Source: Chloroflexota bacterium (lineage in GTDB: Bacteria > Chloroflexota > UBA6077 > FW602-bin22 > JAMCYS01). From it: 64,000 nt of DNA. The notes under the pieces were generated by a model. The model made no database searches. It worked only from the letters and a program-made list of their open reading frames with translations, and was not told the origin of the DNA. The stretch spans positions 27,529-91,528 of the forward strand of contig JAMCYS010000023.1 in the NCBI GenBank assembly GCA_023473795.1, written 5' to 3'. Below are positions 18,371 through 26,950 of this stretch, piece after piece (position 1 is the first letter of the stretch; each line of letters opens with the position of its first letter). Position numbers and translations under genes: made by a program.

Positions 18371-19174
18371 ATGTACCCCGAACTGCTGCACATCGGCTCC
18401 TTCACCCTCCGCAGTTACAGCCTAATCACCGAAATCGGGATCATCGTCGGCGTCTATGCCGGCTACCGCGCCGCCAGGCGCCAGGGTGTCCCCGCCGACA
18501 CGTTCATCGACCTCGCCATCTGGGCGGTGCTTCTGGGGATCGTGGGCTCTCGCGCCTACTACGTTGTGGTCAACTGGAACCTTGAGCATTATGCGGAGGA
18601 ACCTCTGCGCGTCTTTGCCTCCTGGGAGGGGGGCCTGATCTTCCAGGGTGCCATCGTGGGGGGCATTCTGGGGTTGCTGCTGGGCATTCGGCGAACGGGC
18701 TTGCCCTTCCTGCAGGTGACGGACTGGGGTGCGCTGGGCCTCGTTCTGGGACACGCGGTTGGTCGCTGGGCCTGTTTCTTCAACGGCTGCTGCTACGGCA
18801 CGACGACCGATTTGCCCTGGGGCGTGCGGTTCCCCTATCACGACCTCCCGGTGCAGCCGACGATGATCTATGAGTCGTTGGCCAATTTCGTCATCTTTGC
18901 CATCCTCTGGCAGGTAGAACAACGAAAACCCGTGCATGGCTACACGCTGTCTCTGTACATGATCCTCTACTCCACCGTCCGCTTCCTGGACGAGTTCACG
19001 CGGGGAGACCCGGCCGACATGCTCTTGAACTTGCGCCTGGCGCAAGTAGTGAGCCTGGGAACCCTCGCCCTGGGCCTAGCCCTATTTGTCTACGTCCGCC
19101 GCCAGGCGCGCGAAAGGGAGACGCGCTGGGCAGGATTGCCCGCGCCGGCCGATTCCTCCCCAGAACGGCAGTAG
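18371..19174 (+). CDS. lgt: Prolipoprotein diacylglyceryl transferase (Lgt-family)
   Basis: The 267-residue polytopic inner-membrane protein transfers diacylglycerol from phosphatidylglycerol to the lipobox cysteine of prolipoproteins. Visible landmarks are SYSLITEIGIIVGVYAGYRAA (about residues 16-36), SWEGGLIFQGAIVGG and the GRWACFFNGCCYGTTT signature of the Cys-rich Lgt variant. The classic HGGL reads EGGL. At least one lipoprotein substrate is encoded in the window (38533-39066). It follows the MoaD-like gene by 6 bp, so it may be read through from the AOR operon. Confidence 0.85.
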   Translation: MYPELLHIGSFTLRSYSLITEIGIIVGVYAGYRAARRQGVPADTFIDLAIWAVLLGIVGSRAYYVVVNWNLEHYAEEPLRVFASWEGGLIFQGAIVGGILGLLLGIRRTGLPFLQVTDWGALGLVLGHAVGRWACFFNGCCYGTTTDLPWGVRFPYHDLPVQPTMIYESLANFVIFAILWQVEQRKPVHGYTLSLYMILYSTVRFLDEFTRGDPADMLLNLRLAQVVSLGTLALGLALFVYVRRQARERETRWAGLPAPADSSPERQ

Positions 19175-19218
19175 AGCCTACCGCACTGTTCCACAAAGGG
19201 GCTCGCTTCCACCTCGCC

Positions 19219-19247
19219 TTGACAGCCCACACACGGCCGGATAACAT
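19219..19247 (+). promoter_or_regulatory. Promoter upstream of ccmB
   Basis: TTGACA (19219-19224), 17 bp, then TAACAT (19242-19247). It lies in the 226-bp space between lgt and ccmB, which otherwise shows no gene. The leader to ccmB would be about 150 nt. Confidence 0.5.
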
Positions 19248-19400
19248 GCTCGCGCTAGTCCCTAGTGGCTAGCTCTGGCGGGCTAACCCTAACGGGTGCC
19301 TCCAGGCGGACCACGGTAGACAGGTCGATCGGACTTCCCTAGTAACTGGGAACAGGCGGCCTAATCAATCCGCACCCGCACAGAGCACGCTGCCCAGCGC

Positions 19401-20111
19401 GTGGTGTGCATTCAGTCGGGCGGGAAACGAGCGAGGCGGAGCTTGCTTTTCTGGCGTAAGGTTTGGGCGATCCTGTGGAAGGACATTGTCAGCGAGTGGC
19501 GCAGCAAAGACATGTCGACTTCCATGTTGGTCTTCGCTCTCATGGCAGTCGTGATCTTCAACTTCGCTTTCGAATTGCGGGTTGAAAACGTGGCCAACGT
19601 GGCGCCAGGCGTGCTCTGGGTCGCGATTTGCTTCGCCGGGGTACTAGGATTGAATCGCTCGCTGATCCTGGAGAAAGACAGGGGTTGTCTGGAGGGGTTG
19701 ATGCTCTGCCCGGTGGATCGCAGCGCCATCTACCTGGGCAAGATGCTGGGCAACGTCCTCTTCATGCTGGCTATGGAGGTCGTCGTCCTGCCGGTCTTCG
19801 CGGTCTTCTTCAACCTACCGGTGTTCACACCCGACCTGTTACTGGTGGTGCTGGTCGGCACGCTCGGCTTCGCCGGTGTGGGTACTCTGTTCGCCGCCAT
19901 CGCCGTCAACACCCGAGCGCGCGAAGTGATGTTGCCCGTGCTTCTGTTCCCGGTGGCGATTCCGCTGATTATCGCCGCGGTCAAGTCGACCGAGTCAATT
20001 CTCACCCCTACCGGTGTCGGCGAAGCGCCGTGGCTGGGTCTACTGGCAGCTTTCGCGGCGATCTTCCTGGTGGTGGCGACCCTGACCTTCGAGTACGTGC
20101 TGGAGGAGTAG
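19401..20111 (+). CDS. ccmB: CcmB-type haem exporter permease
   Basis: The 236-residue protein has about six hydrophobic helices and the CcmB pattern WKDIVSEWRSKDMS, LNRSLILEKDRGCLEGLMLCPVDRS (read in two parts) and a PLIIAAVKST segment near the end. CcmB is the permease of the CcmAB transporter for cytochrome c maturation (system I). No ccmA, ccmC or ccmE gene is adjacent; the next gene downstream is the haem-motif histidine kinase. The start at GTG 19401 is uncertain, and later TTG or GTG codons near 19443 would remove about 14 residues. Confidence 0.82.
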   Translation: MVCIQSGGKRARRSLLFWRKVWAILWKDIVSEWRSKDMSTSMLVFALMAVVIFNFAFELRVENVANVAPGVLWVAICFAGVLGLNRSLILEKDRGCLEGLMLCPVDRSAIYLGKMLGNVLFMLAMEVVVLPVFAVFFNLPVFTPDLLLVVLVGTLGFAGVGTLFAAIAVNTRAREVMLPVLLFPVAIPLIIAAVKSTESILTPTGVGEAPWLGLLAAFAAIFLVVATLTFEYVLEE

Positions 20112-20203
20112 TGCGGCTGGCCGTGTTTCGGGGCCGGCTGCTCGGCGCCCGGGCGAAGTGCCCGCGGCCGTTCACTGGCGCTGGAGGTGCGCACGCGTCA
20201 TGA

Positions 20204-22390
20204 GTGCTCGCCGTGGCTAGCTTCCTCAGCGCCAACATGTTCTTGGTCTTCTTCATCTACGGCTTGGCGTTCTTCATCACAGGCCTGGTCGTCGCGTTGG
20301 AGTCACCTCGTTCCAGCGGCCTGCGCCTGGCCAGCAGTCTCTCCTACCTTGCCGTGTTCGGACTGCTTACCGGTCTGGGTGGCTGGATAGACATGATGCA
20401 AGCCGTCCCCGGCCTTACCCCGAGCCCCAGCACGGTGCCCTTCCATCGAATTCAACCGATCAACTGCTTTGCTTGTCACGCGGACCCCACTCTGCCCGCT
20501 GTCGGCACGGGCGGTAGTACCCTCCTAGTCGACACTTTGAAGGTAATCCTGCTGGTTGTGCCTAGCATCAGCCTGTGCTACTTCGGTGTGCGCCTTGTCG
20601 AAAGGGTTGGCGGCGACCGCCGCTTGCGCCTGCTGCCCTTGGGGTTGCTGACGCTCTGGCTCTTGACGGTCTTCGCGGTTCGGGCCTTGGTCTCCTTCAC
20701 ACCGGAGCAGTGGCTGATCAACGCCGGCATTCTGGCCCGCTACTTTCTACTCCTGCCGGCATCGATCCTCGCGGCGCACGGTCTGGTGAGAGAGAGGCGC
20801 CGATTGCTCAGCTTGGGAGTCCCCCAATTAGCCAGCTCTTGCTCCTGGGCGGCAGGCTTCTTCTTAGTCTCTGGCATCGCTGGCGGACTGGTCGTGCCGC
20901 CAGCCCCCTATCCGCCTGCCGATCTTCTCAACTACTCGACCTTCTTCGCCGTAACCGGCGTGCCGGTGCAGGTAGTGCGGGCCGGGGCGGCCCTCGCCAT
21001 CGCGTACTTCCTCGTGCGCGTGCTCCGCGTCTTCGCTGTGGAACACGACCGGCGCCTGGAAGCAGCTGTCGGGCAGGAGATCAAGGCTCAGCAGGAGACT
21101 TTGGCCGCCCAGCGAAGCGCCAGAGAAGCGATTGAGGCGTCGAACCGCGAGCTGGAAGAAAGAGTGAGCCGGCGCACGCGGGAGCTGGAGGATCGCAATC
21201 GTGAATTGGCGGCGCTGAACGCGATCGCCGGCGCCGTCAGCCAATCCGCCAATCTCAACGAATTGCTGCGCGCTACTCTGGACAAGGTGCTCGGTCTAGT
21301 GCACGCCACGACGGGAGCCATCTACTTACTGGATGCCGAACGACAGACGCTGACGCTGGAGGTCCTCTCCGGCAACGGCCCGTGGCTGGCGGAATCCGGG
21401 GCCAAAGTGATGCTGGGCCAAGGCTGCGTTGGCACGGCCGCGGCCGAGGGCCGAACGGTGGTGCTAGCCGCGGATTCCGGCCGCACTAACGCCGACGTGC
21501 CCGGTCAGGCGGTCTGTTTTCCTCTGTTCTCCAAGGGCAAGGTGCAGGGTGTAATGGCCTTGGTGGCTGAGAGCAGCCAGGGTTTGAGCGCTCAGGAGAT
21601 GGACATACTGCAAGCCATCGCCAGTGAGGTCGGCGTCGCCACCGAGAACGCCAAGCTGCTGGATCAGGTGCAGAACCTGGCGGTCTTGGAGGAACGGGAC
21701 CGCATCGCCCGGGAGATGCACGACGGCCTGGCGCAGGTCCTCGGTTATCTCAACCTGCGTCTACGAGCCGCCGAGGGAATGCTGGCCCAGGGCGATGGCG
21801 TCGCCACTCGGGCCGAAATCGAGCAGGCGGCCTCGGTCACCCAGGAAGCTTACGCGGACGTGCGCGAGGCGATACTGGGGCTGCGCACTGCGGTTACACC
21901 GCAGCAGGACTTGCTGGCGACCCTGAGCGAGTACCTGCGGAAGTACCGCCAATACAGCCAGGTACCGACCGAGCTGTCCGCAGACGTGGAGGAGAAGCTG
22001 GACCTGCCTCCGGCAGCTGAGATCCAGTTGATTCGCATCATCCAGGAGGCACTCACCAACGTGCGCAAGCACGCGCGCGCCAAGCGGGCCTGGGTGCGGG
22101 TGACTAGGGTCAGCGACTCAGTCCTGGTGGAAATCGGCGACGACGGGAGGGGTTTCAACACAGTGGCCGAGGACGCGAGGGAAGGCCACTTCGGCCTGCA
22201 GACGATGAGGGAGCGCGCAGAGAGCATCGGCGGCTCATTGCAGATCGACTCTGCGCCCGGGAAGGGCTCCAGACTGTTGGTAACCATACCAATGGCATCT
22301 GAAGGAGGGCGACCGCATGGGAACAATCAGAACACTGTTGGTGGACGATCACGTTCTCTTCCGCAGGGGGCTGGCCTGTCTGCTCTCTAG
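20204..22390 (+). CDS. Membrane histidine kinase with CXXCH haem motif and GAF domain
   Basis: The 728-residue kinase has a sensor of about seven or eight membrane helices (residues 1-290). The loop after helix 2 contains Cys88-Phe-Ala-Cys91-His92, a cytochrome c haem attachment motif. A coiled-coil linker (about 290-350), a GAF domain (about 350-480), a NarL-type HisKA_3 helix with phospho-acceptor His506 (EMHDGLAQ) and an HATPase (N-box EALTNVRKHA, G-box GDDGRGF) follow. The last 25 codons overlap the regulator gene. A GTG at 20213 could also start it. Covalent haem and sensing of redox state or a gas are inferred, not shown. Confidence 0.85.
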   Translation: MLAVASFLSANMFLVFFIYGLAFFITGLVVALESPRSSGLRLASSLSYLAVFGLLTGLGGWIDMMQAVPGLTPSPSTVPFHRIQPINCFACHADPTLPAVGTGGSTLLVDTLKVILLVVPSISLCYFGVRLVERVGGDRRLRLLPLGLLTLWLLTVFAVRALVSFTPEQWLINAGILARYFLLLPASILAAHGLVRERRRLLSLGVPQLASSCSWAAGFFLVSGIAGGLVVPPAPYPPADLLNYSTFFAVTGVPVQVVRAGAALAIAYFLVRVLRVFAVEHDRRLEAAVGQEIKAQQETLAAQRSAREAIEASNRELEERVSRRTRELEDRNRELAALNAIAGAVSQSANLNELLRATLDKVLGLVHATTGAIYLLDAERQTLTLEVLSGNGPWLAESGAKVMLGQGCVGTAAAEGRTVVLAADSGRTNADVPGQAVCFPLFSKGKVQGVMALVAESSQGLSAQEMDILQAIASEVGVATENAKLLDQVQNLAVLEERDRIAREMHDGLAQVLGYLNLRLRAAEGMLAQGDGVATRAEIEQAASVTQEAYADVREAILGLRTAVTPQQDLLATLSEYLRKYRQYSQVPTELSADVEEKLDLPPAAEIQLIRIIQEALTNVRKHARAKRAWVRVTRVSDSVLVEIGDDGRGFNTVAEDAREGHFGLQTMRERAESIGGSLQIDSAPGKGSRLLVTIPMASEGGRPHGNNQNTVGGRSRSLPQGAGLSAL

Positions 22391-22988
22391 CCGTGGGATT
22401 GACGTCGTGGGAGAGGCCGGCAGCGGGGCGGAAGCGCTGGAAAAGGCGCGCGAACTCATGCCCGACCTCGTCCTCATGGACATCCGAATGCCCGTAATGG
22501 ATGGCTTAGCGGCGACGCGGGCCATCAAGCAAGAGATGCCCTACTTGAGGATTGTGATGCTGACGATCTCAGACGACGACGGCGACCTCTTCCAGGCCAT
22601 CAAGGCCGGGGCACAGGGCTACTTGCTCAAGAACATGGAGCCCGACGAACTGTTCGACATGATCGACGGTGCCTTCCGCGGGGAAGCGCCCATCTCGCGC
22701 TCGATGGCCTCCAAGATACTCGCCGAGTTCGCCAGCCAGTCACAGCGAGATCCACTGCCAATCCCCATGCGCAGCGCCCTGACATCGCGCGAGACGGAGG
22801 TGCTGCAGCTGGTAGCCAATGGCGCCTGCAACCGCGACATCGCGGCGGCGCTCTGCATCAGCGAGAACACGGTCAAGAACCACCTGCGCAATATCCTGGA
22901 GAAACTACATCTCGACAATCGCGTGCAGGCGGTGGCTTTTGCCCTGCGCCAGGGGCTGATCCAGGATCCCAGTCGTGCCGCAGGCTAG
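22317..22988 (+). CDS. NarL/FixJ-family response regulator
   Basis: The 223-residue regulator has a receiver domain with phospho-acceptor Asp55 (LMDIRMPV), the switch threonine in MLTIS and the Lys in YLLKN. A LuxR-type helix-turn-helix is at about residues 150-215 (LTSRETEVLQLVANG, then CISENTVKNHLRNI). It starts inside the kinase gene with a 74-bp overlap, preceded by GGAGG at 22303, so the two form a translationally linked pair. Target promoters are unknown; ccmB and the hydrogenase operon 0.2 kb downstream are candidates by position. Confidence 0.92.
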   Translation: MGTIRTLLVDDHVLFRRGLACLLSSRGIDVVGEAGSGAEALEKARELMPDLVLMDIRMPVMDGLAATRAIKQEMPYLRIVMLTISDDDGDLFQAIKAGAQGYLLKNMEPDELFDMIDGAFRGEAPISRSMASKILAEFASQSQRDPLPIPMRSALTSRETEVLQLVANGACNRDIAAALCISENTVKNHLRNILEKLHLDNRVQAVAFALRQGLIQDPSRAAG

Positions 22989-23238
22989 ATTGTCTCTCGC
23001 AGTATCGGATAGCGGCCTGCAGGTCAAGGCGGAGGGCCTCTTATCGGCACAAGTCCCTCGCGCCTAGTCCACCCGGCGTATGGAGATGGCACATCAGCAT
23101 CATAGACAGGCCGACATGCCTAGGGTAGGATGCTGTCAGTACGCCCTGGGCGCGCGGGCGACCCGCGTTCATCGGGCCAAGTCAACGCGCGAGGGGTGAT
23201 TGGGCGCGCGAACGACACCTGGGTTAGCGAGGCTGCAA

Positions 23239-23730
23239 GTGCGCACTCTGCTTTTTGGTCTCGGCAATTCGATCCTGAGCGATGACGCCATCGGATTGGT
23301 GGTTGCCAGACGCGTACACGAGATCCTGGGTCAGGAGCGAGCGGATCTCGTCGAGGCGTCAGTCGCCGGCATGGATGTCGTCGACCTGGTCGCGGGTTAC
23401 GAGAAAGTTGTCATTATAGACGCCATAACCACCGGCGACGGAGAGGTTGGCCGGTTGTACTGGTTGGGGCCGGATGATATATTGTCAACGCCGCGCTTGG
23501 CTTCAGCCCACGACATGTCTCTGGGCGAATCGCTTGCGCTTGGCCGACGCCTCGGTCTACCGATGCCCGACGAAGTGGTCGTCTGTGCGATCGAGGTTCT
23601 CGATACGTTTACGTTTGGCGAGACCCTTAGCCCGGAGGTTGCGCGGCTCGTGCCACAGATCGTGAGTGCCATCGTCCACGCCCAGTTCGGCGATGGGCAA
23701 GCGGCAACGGCCGTGGGGAGGTCGGAATGA
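23239..23730 (+). CDS. [NiFe] hydrogenase maturation endopeptidase
   Basis: This is the HyaD/HoxW-type nickel-dependent protease that trims the carboxyl end of the hydrogenase large subunit after nickel insertion. The fold starts TLLFGLGNSILSDDAIGL. Ligand residues fit at the acidic pair in that loop, the Asp in VVIIDAI and the His in ASAHDMSLGE. The GTG at 23239 is preferred to an earlier frame opening at 23200. It is the first gene of the hydrogenase locus, overlaps the next gene by 4 bp, and its presumed substrate lies at the other end (33627-35048). Confidence 0.87.
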   Translation: MRTLLFGLGNSILSDDAIGLVVARRVHEILGQERADLVEASVAGMDVVDLVAGYEKVVIIDAITTGDGEVGRLYWLGPDDILSTPRLASAHDMSLGESLALGRRLGLPMPDEVVVCAIEVLDTFTFGETLSPEVARLVPQIVSAIVHAQFGDGQAATAVGRSE

Positions 23731-24149
23731 GACTGCGCGACCTAGTCAACCTTCTCGACGGCCAGGTGTTGACCCAAGAGAGCGACTATGACCTCGATAT
23801 TGAGATCACCTCGGCCTGCGGCGCCGATCTGATGAGCGATGTGCTGGCTTTCGTCCACTCTGGCACGCTGCTGCTGACCGGTCTGACCAATCCCCAGGTA
23901 GTGCGCACGGCGGAGATCGTAGAGGTGGCAGCTATCGTTTTCGTACGCGGCAAGGTGCCGCCGCCAGAGACGGTGCAGCTAGCACGGCAGAATCACGTGC
24001 CCATAGTCCTTTCACCTCACACGCTCTTCGAGTGCTGCGGGCGCGTCTACAGCGCCGGAGTGGAGTCTTGCGACGTGCACGGCGCGGCTAGGATGGACGT
24101 GAACCGCCGTCTCTGGCAGTTCGCTCGTGGCGGCACAGTGCCCGGCTAA
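23727..24149 (+). CDS. DRTGG-domain protein (hydrogenase-associated)
   Basis: The 140-residue alpha/beta protein resembles the DRTGG domain found near bifurcating hydrogenases and in phosphotransacetylases. It has a strand-turn VLAFVHSGTLLLTGLTNPQ, a sheet segment AAIVFVRGKVPPPE and VPIVLSPHTLFECCGRVY. Adjacent Cys-Cys is unusual. It is coupled to the maturation protease by an ATGA overlap. A role as a small ligand-sensing regulator of the enzyme is inferred from repeated genomic association; the ligand is unknown. Confidence 0.65.
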   Translation: MRLRDLVNLLDGQVLTQESDYDLDIEITSACGADLMSDVLAFVHSGTLLLTGLTNPQVVRTAEIVEVAAIVFVRGKVPPPETVQLARQNHVPIVLSPHTLFECCGRVYSAGVESCDVHGAARMDVNRRLWQFARGGTVPG

Positions 24150-24184
24150 GGCAGCCGGTAGTCGGCGAGGACGGCGACAAAGAA

Positions 24185-25129
24185 GTGCGCGACACCAGGG
24201 ACACTATACCGGGCGAGGACGAGTTCACTCATATCCACGAACTCGTCTATGAGTTGCGCATCGGCCAGGTGATGACTAAGAACGTCTTCACTCTCGGACC
24301 CGATAACTCCATCCGCGAAGCAAAGGAGCTCTGTCGGGTCAACCGCATCTCCGGGGTCCCCGTGCTGGAAGGGGACAAACTGGCCGGCATCATTAGCGTC
24401 GAGGACATCATCCTCGCCCTTGAGCGCAACGAAATCGACCGCCCCCTCCGAGAGCGCATGACCGGCCGCGTGGTGACAATCCGTGAAGAGGAGTCTGTCA
24501 TCCAGGCAGTGCGCACATTTGCCCTACGCCGCTACGGACGCCTCCCCGTGGTCGATCAGTCGGGTCGGCTAGTGGGCATCGTCACCCGCGGCGATATCGT
24601 GCGCGGCCTGCTCAAAGCCATCGACATCGACTACCGCCGCGGCGAGCTAGATGCCTATCACCCCCAGCACGTCTTCGAAGACCTGATTTCCAACGGCACG
24701 AGCATCACCCTAGTCTACAGAATCGAGCCCAACGACCTGGCGCGAGGCGGTAACGCTTCTGGACAGATCAAGAAGGCGCTCGGCCGAATAGGCATCGACC
24801 CGCGCGTCACGCGCCGGGTCGCCATCGCCACCTACGAAGCCGAAATGAACATCATCATTCACGCCGAGACGGGGGGGCAGCTCAGAGCAGTCATCGAGCC
24901 GAAACAGATTTCGATTTGGGCCACTGACGAAGGACCGGGCATCGCCAACCTGGAGCAAGCGCTCATTCCAGGCTTCTCTACTGCCCCAGACTGGGTGCGC
25001 GAGCTCGGTTTTGGAGCGGGCATGGGGCTGAACAATATCAAGGCGTCCGCCGACTTCCTGGAGATTGACACGGCTCCCGGTCAGGGCACACGTTTACACA
25101 TCGTCGTGCGTACGGAGGGACGGCCATGA
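24185..25129 (+). CDS. CBS-pair protein fused to a GHKL ATPase (RsbW-like)
   Basis: The 314-residue protein has two CBS motifs (about residues 28-150: VMTKNVFTLGP, GVPVLEGDKLAGIISVEDI, GRLPVVDQSGRLVGIVTRGDI). A linker and an anti-sigma-type HATPase (about 165-310) follow, with ATYEAEMNIIIHA as N-box, ATDEGPGI as G1 and GAGMGLNNIK as the lid. No phospho-acceptor histidine domain is present. This fits a serine kinase/anti-sigma-like switch sensing adenine nucleotides through the CBS pair. The GTG start has a weak ribosome site. It overlaps the following DRTGG gene by 4 bp. Confidence 0.8.
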   Translation: MRDTRDTIPGEDEFTHIHELVYELRIGQVMTKNVFTLGPDNSIREAKELCRVNRISGVPVLEGDKLAGIISVEDIILALERNEIDRPLRERMTGRVVTIREEESVIQAVRTFALRRYGRLPVVDQSGRLVGIVTRGDIVRGLLKAIDIDYRRGELDAYHPQHVFEDLISNGTSITLVYRIEPNDLARGGNASGQIKKALGRIGIDPRVTRRVAIATYEAEMNIIIHAETGGQLRAVIEPKQISIWATDEGPGIANLEQALIPGFSTAPDWVRELGFGAGMGLNNIKASADFLEIDTAPGQGTRLHIVVRTEGRP

Positions 25130-25470
25130 ATCTGCGCCAGATTGCCACCCAGATTCAACTATTGCCGGTAACCGCCGAGGAGAACCTGGAGCGAGAGGTC
25201 GCCGGCTGCTATGTGGGCGACTTGCTGAGCGCGGCAATGGCCTCGGCTCGCAAGGGAGACCTCTGGCTTACCGTGCAATCCCACGCCAACGTGGTCGCCA
25301 TCGCCGTGCTACTCGACCTGGCAGGCGTCGTGATCACCGGCGGCGGGCAACCCGATCTGACGACGGCGCAAAGGGCGAACGACGAAGGGGTCGTCCTGCT
25401 CACCACGAATAGGTCGACGTACGCCGTCGCCGGCCAGCTCTGGGAGCTGGGGATAAGGGCTAGCGAGTAG
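25126..25470 (+). CDS. Second DRTGG-domain protein
   Basis: The 114-residue product is a minimal DRTGG-like domain. It contains VAGCYVGDLLSAAMASARKG, a LAGVVITGGGQPD loop and a terminal strand pair with LLTTNRSTYAVAGQL. It overlaps the CBS-ATPase gene (ATGA) and is followed 6 bp later by the PHP gene. Together with the 23727 copy it brackets the CBS-ATPase, an arrangement known next to [FeFe] and [NiFe] NAD-linked hydrogenases. Confidence 0.68.
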   Translation: MNLRQIATQIQLLPVTAEENLEREVAGCYVGDLLSAAMASARKGDLWLTVQSHANVVAIAVLLDLAGVVITGGGQPDLTTAQRANDEGVVLLTTNRSTYAVAGQLWELGIRASE

Positions 25471-25476
25471 GCGGCA

Positions 25477-26229
25477 ATGAGACCATTCTTGGCTGACCTG
25501 CACGTACATACGGTCCTCTCGCCCTGCGCGGACGACCTGATGCTGCCCCGCGGCATCGTCGCGGCCGCGCTGCGACGGGACCTGTCGCTGGTCGGTATCT
25601 GCGACCACAATGCCAGCGAGAACGTGGCTGCCGTGCAGGCGGCTGCCGTGCAGACCGGCGTTTCGGTGCTGGCCGGCATGGAAGTCACATCGCGGGAGGA
25701 AGTGCACGTCCTGGCCCTCTTTCCGGATCTTGAGGTCGCGGCCGCTTGGCAGGGCTTCGTCTACGGGCACCTGCCGCTACTGCCCAATAACGAGCGCGCC
25801 TTCGGCGTGCAGCTGGTAGTCGACGAGCGAGACGAAATCGTGAGCGTCGACGAGCGGCTACTACTAACGGCTACCAACCTCACTCTGGCGGAGATCGCGG
25901 CGGAGGTCGACCGCCGCGGCGGTCTGGCCATTCCTGCCCACGTGGATAGACCGGCATTCAGTATCATCAGCCAACTGGGGTTCGTGCCACCAGACCTGGC
26001 CGTGCCGGCGCTGGAGGTTTCGGCTAGAGCCAATCCAGAGGAACCACGGGCGATCCACCCCTCCCTGGCAGGCTGGCGACTGGTACAGTCATCGGATGCG
26101 CATTTTCTCGGTCAGGTCGGCGCCGCGAGGACCCTGTTCTGGCTGGAAGAACCCACATTCGCCGAGTTGCGCCTCGCCTGTCGCGGCGAACAAGGAAGAC
26201 GCATCGAGTACTGCTGGGGAAGGGGCTGA
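25477..26229 (+). CDS. PHP-domain phosphoesterase
   Basis: The 250-residue metal-dependent hydrolase has the four PHP motifs: DLHVHTVLSPCADD at the start, CDHNASEN near residue 48, PAHVDRPAF near 155 and SSDAHFLGQVG near 205. The family hydrolyses phosphate esters; the substrate here is unknown. PHP genes recur within bifurcating hydrogenase clusters, suggesting a regulatory or nucleotide-processing role. The 217 bp after it hold no recognisable gene. Confidence 0.82.
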   Translation: MRPFLADLHVHTVLSPCADDLMLPRGIVAAALRRDLSLVGICDHNASENVAAVQAAAVQTGVSVLAGMEVTSREEVHVLALFPDLEVAAAWQGFVYGHLPLLPNNERAFGVQLVVDERDEIVSVDERLLLTATNLTLAEIAAEVDRRGGLAIPAHVDRPAFSIISQLGFVPPDLAVPALEVSARANPEEPRAIHPSLAGWRLVQSSDAHFLGQVGAARTLFWLEEPTFAELRLACRGEQGRRIEYCWGRG

Positions 26230-26446
26230 CGAGGCGAGAGGCCGGCCGGGCGCCGGCAAGGACGGGCTTGCGGCGTGGCCGGCTAGGCCTGTTGGCTCAG
26301 CATCAAGGAAACTGGCAGTTGAACGCGTAGAGAGGGCGAGGTCGCCCAATAACGTCACAGGACCTGACGTGAACGAGCGCGCGGTCGCGCCCGCGGCAAG
26401 GTTGTCGCAAGTGGGCGGGCGAACGCGGCACAGCGAAGGAGGCAAC

Positions 26447-26950
26447 ATGGCTGGCGCTGACGTCGAAGCGGTGGACCTGACGCTACTACAGCAGATCCTG
26501 GCAAGACACAAAGGCAGTCGCGGCGCTCTGATCCCCATTCTCCAACAGGCTCAGGAGGCGTACGGCTTCCTGCCGAAGCAGGTGCTCGTGGCCATCGCCA
26601 GTGGGCTGGGCATGCCGCTGAGCCAAATCTATGGTGTAGTCACCTTCTACGCTCAGTTCTACCTCCATCGTCGCGGCAAGCACATTATCCGCACTTGCGA
26701 TGGCACGGCCTGTCACGTGCGCGGCTCCGCCAAGATCATAGAATCAGTGGAGAAGGAGATCGGCATCAGAGCTGGGCAGACCAGTTCTGACTACGAGTTC
26801 ACTTACGAAGTGGTGTACTGTCTGGGTTCGTGCGGCCTTTCACCGGTAGCGGTGATCGACGACAAGGTGGTAGGGCGCCTGACGCCAGAACGGCTAGTTA
26901 GCATGGTGCACGGTCTGCGACGACCAAGTGGCGCGGCGGCGGCTTCCTAG
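26447..26950 (+). CDS. hoxE: HoxE/NuoE-type [2Fe-2S] subunit
   Basis: The 167-residue subunit carries a thioredoxin-like [2Fe-2S] site with four cysteines, in CDGTACHV and, 41 residues on, CLGSCGLSP. The helical front (ILARHKGSRGALIPILQQAQEAYG in two parts) is standard for the complex I 24-kDa family. The ATG at 26447 follows AAGGAGG. It passes electrons to or from the HoxF flavin subunit. The stop overlaps the next GTG start by one base. Confidence 0.92.
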   Translation: MAGADVEAVDLTLLQQILARHKGSRGALIPILQQAQEAYGFLPKQVLVAIASGLGMPLSQIYGVVTFYAQFYLHRRGKHIIRTCDGTACHVRGSAKIIESVEKEIGIRAGQTSSDYEFTYEVVYCLGSCGLSPVAVIDDKVVGRLTPERLVSMVHGLRRPSGAAAAS

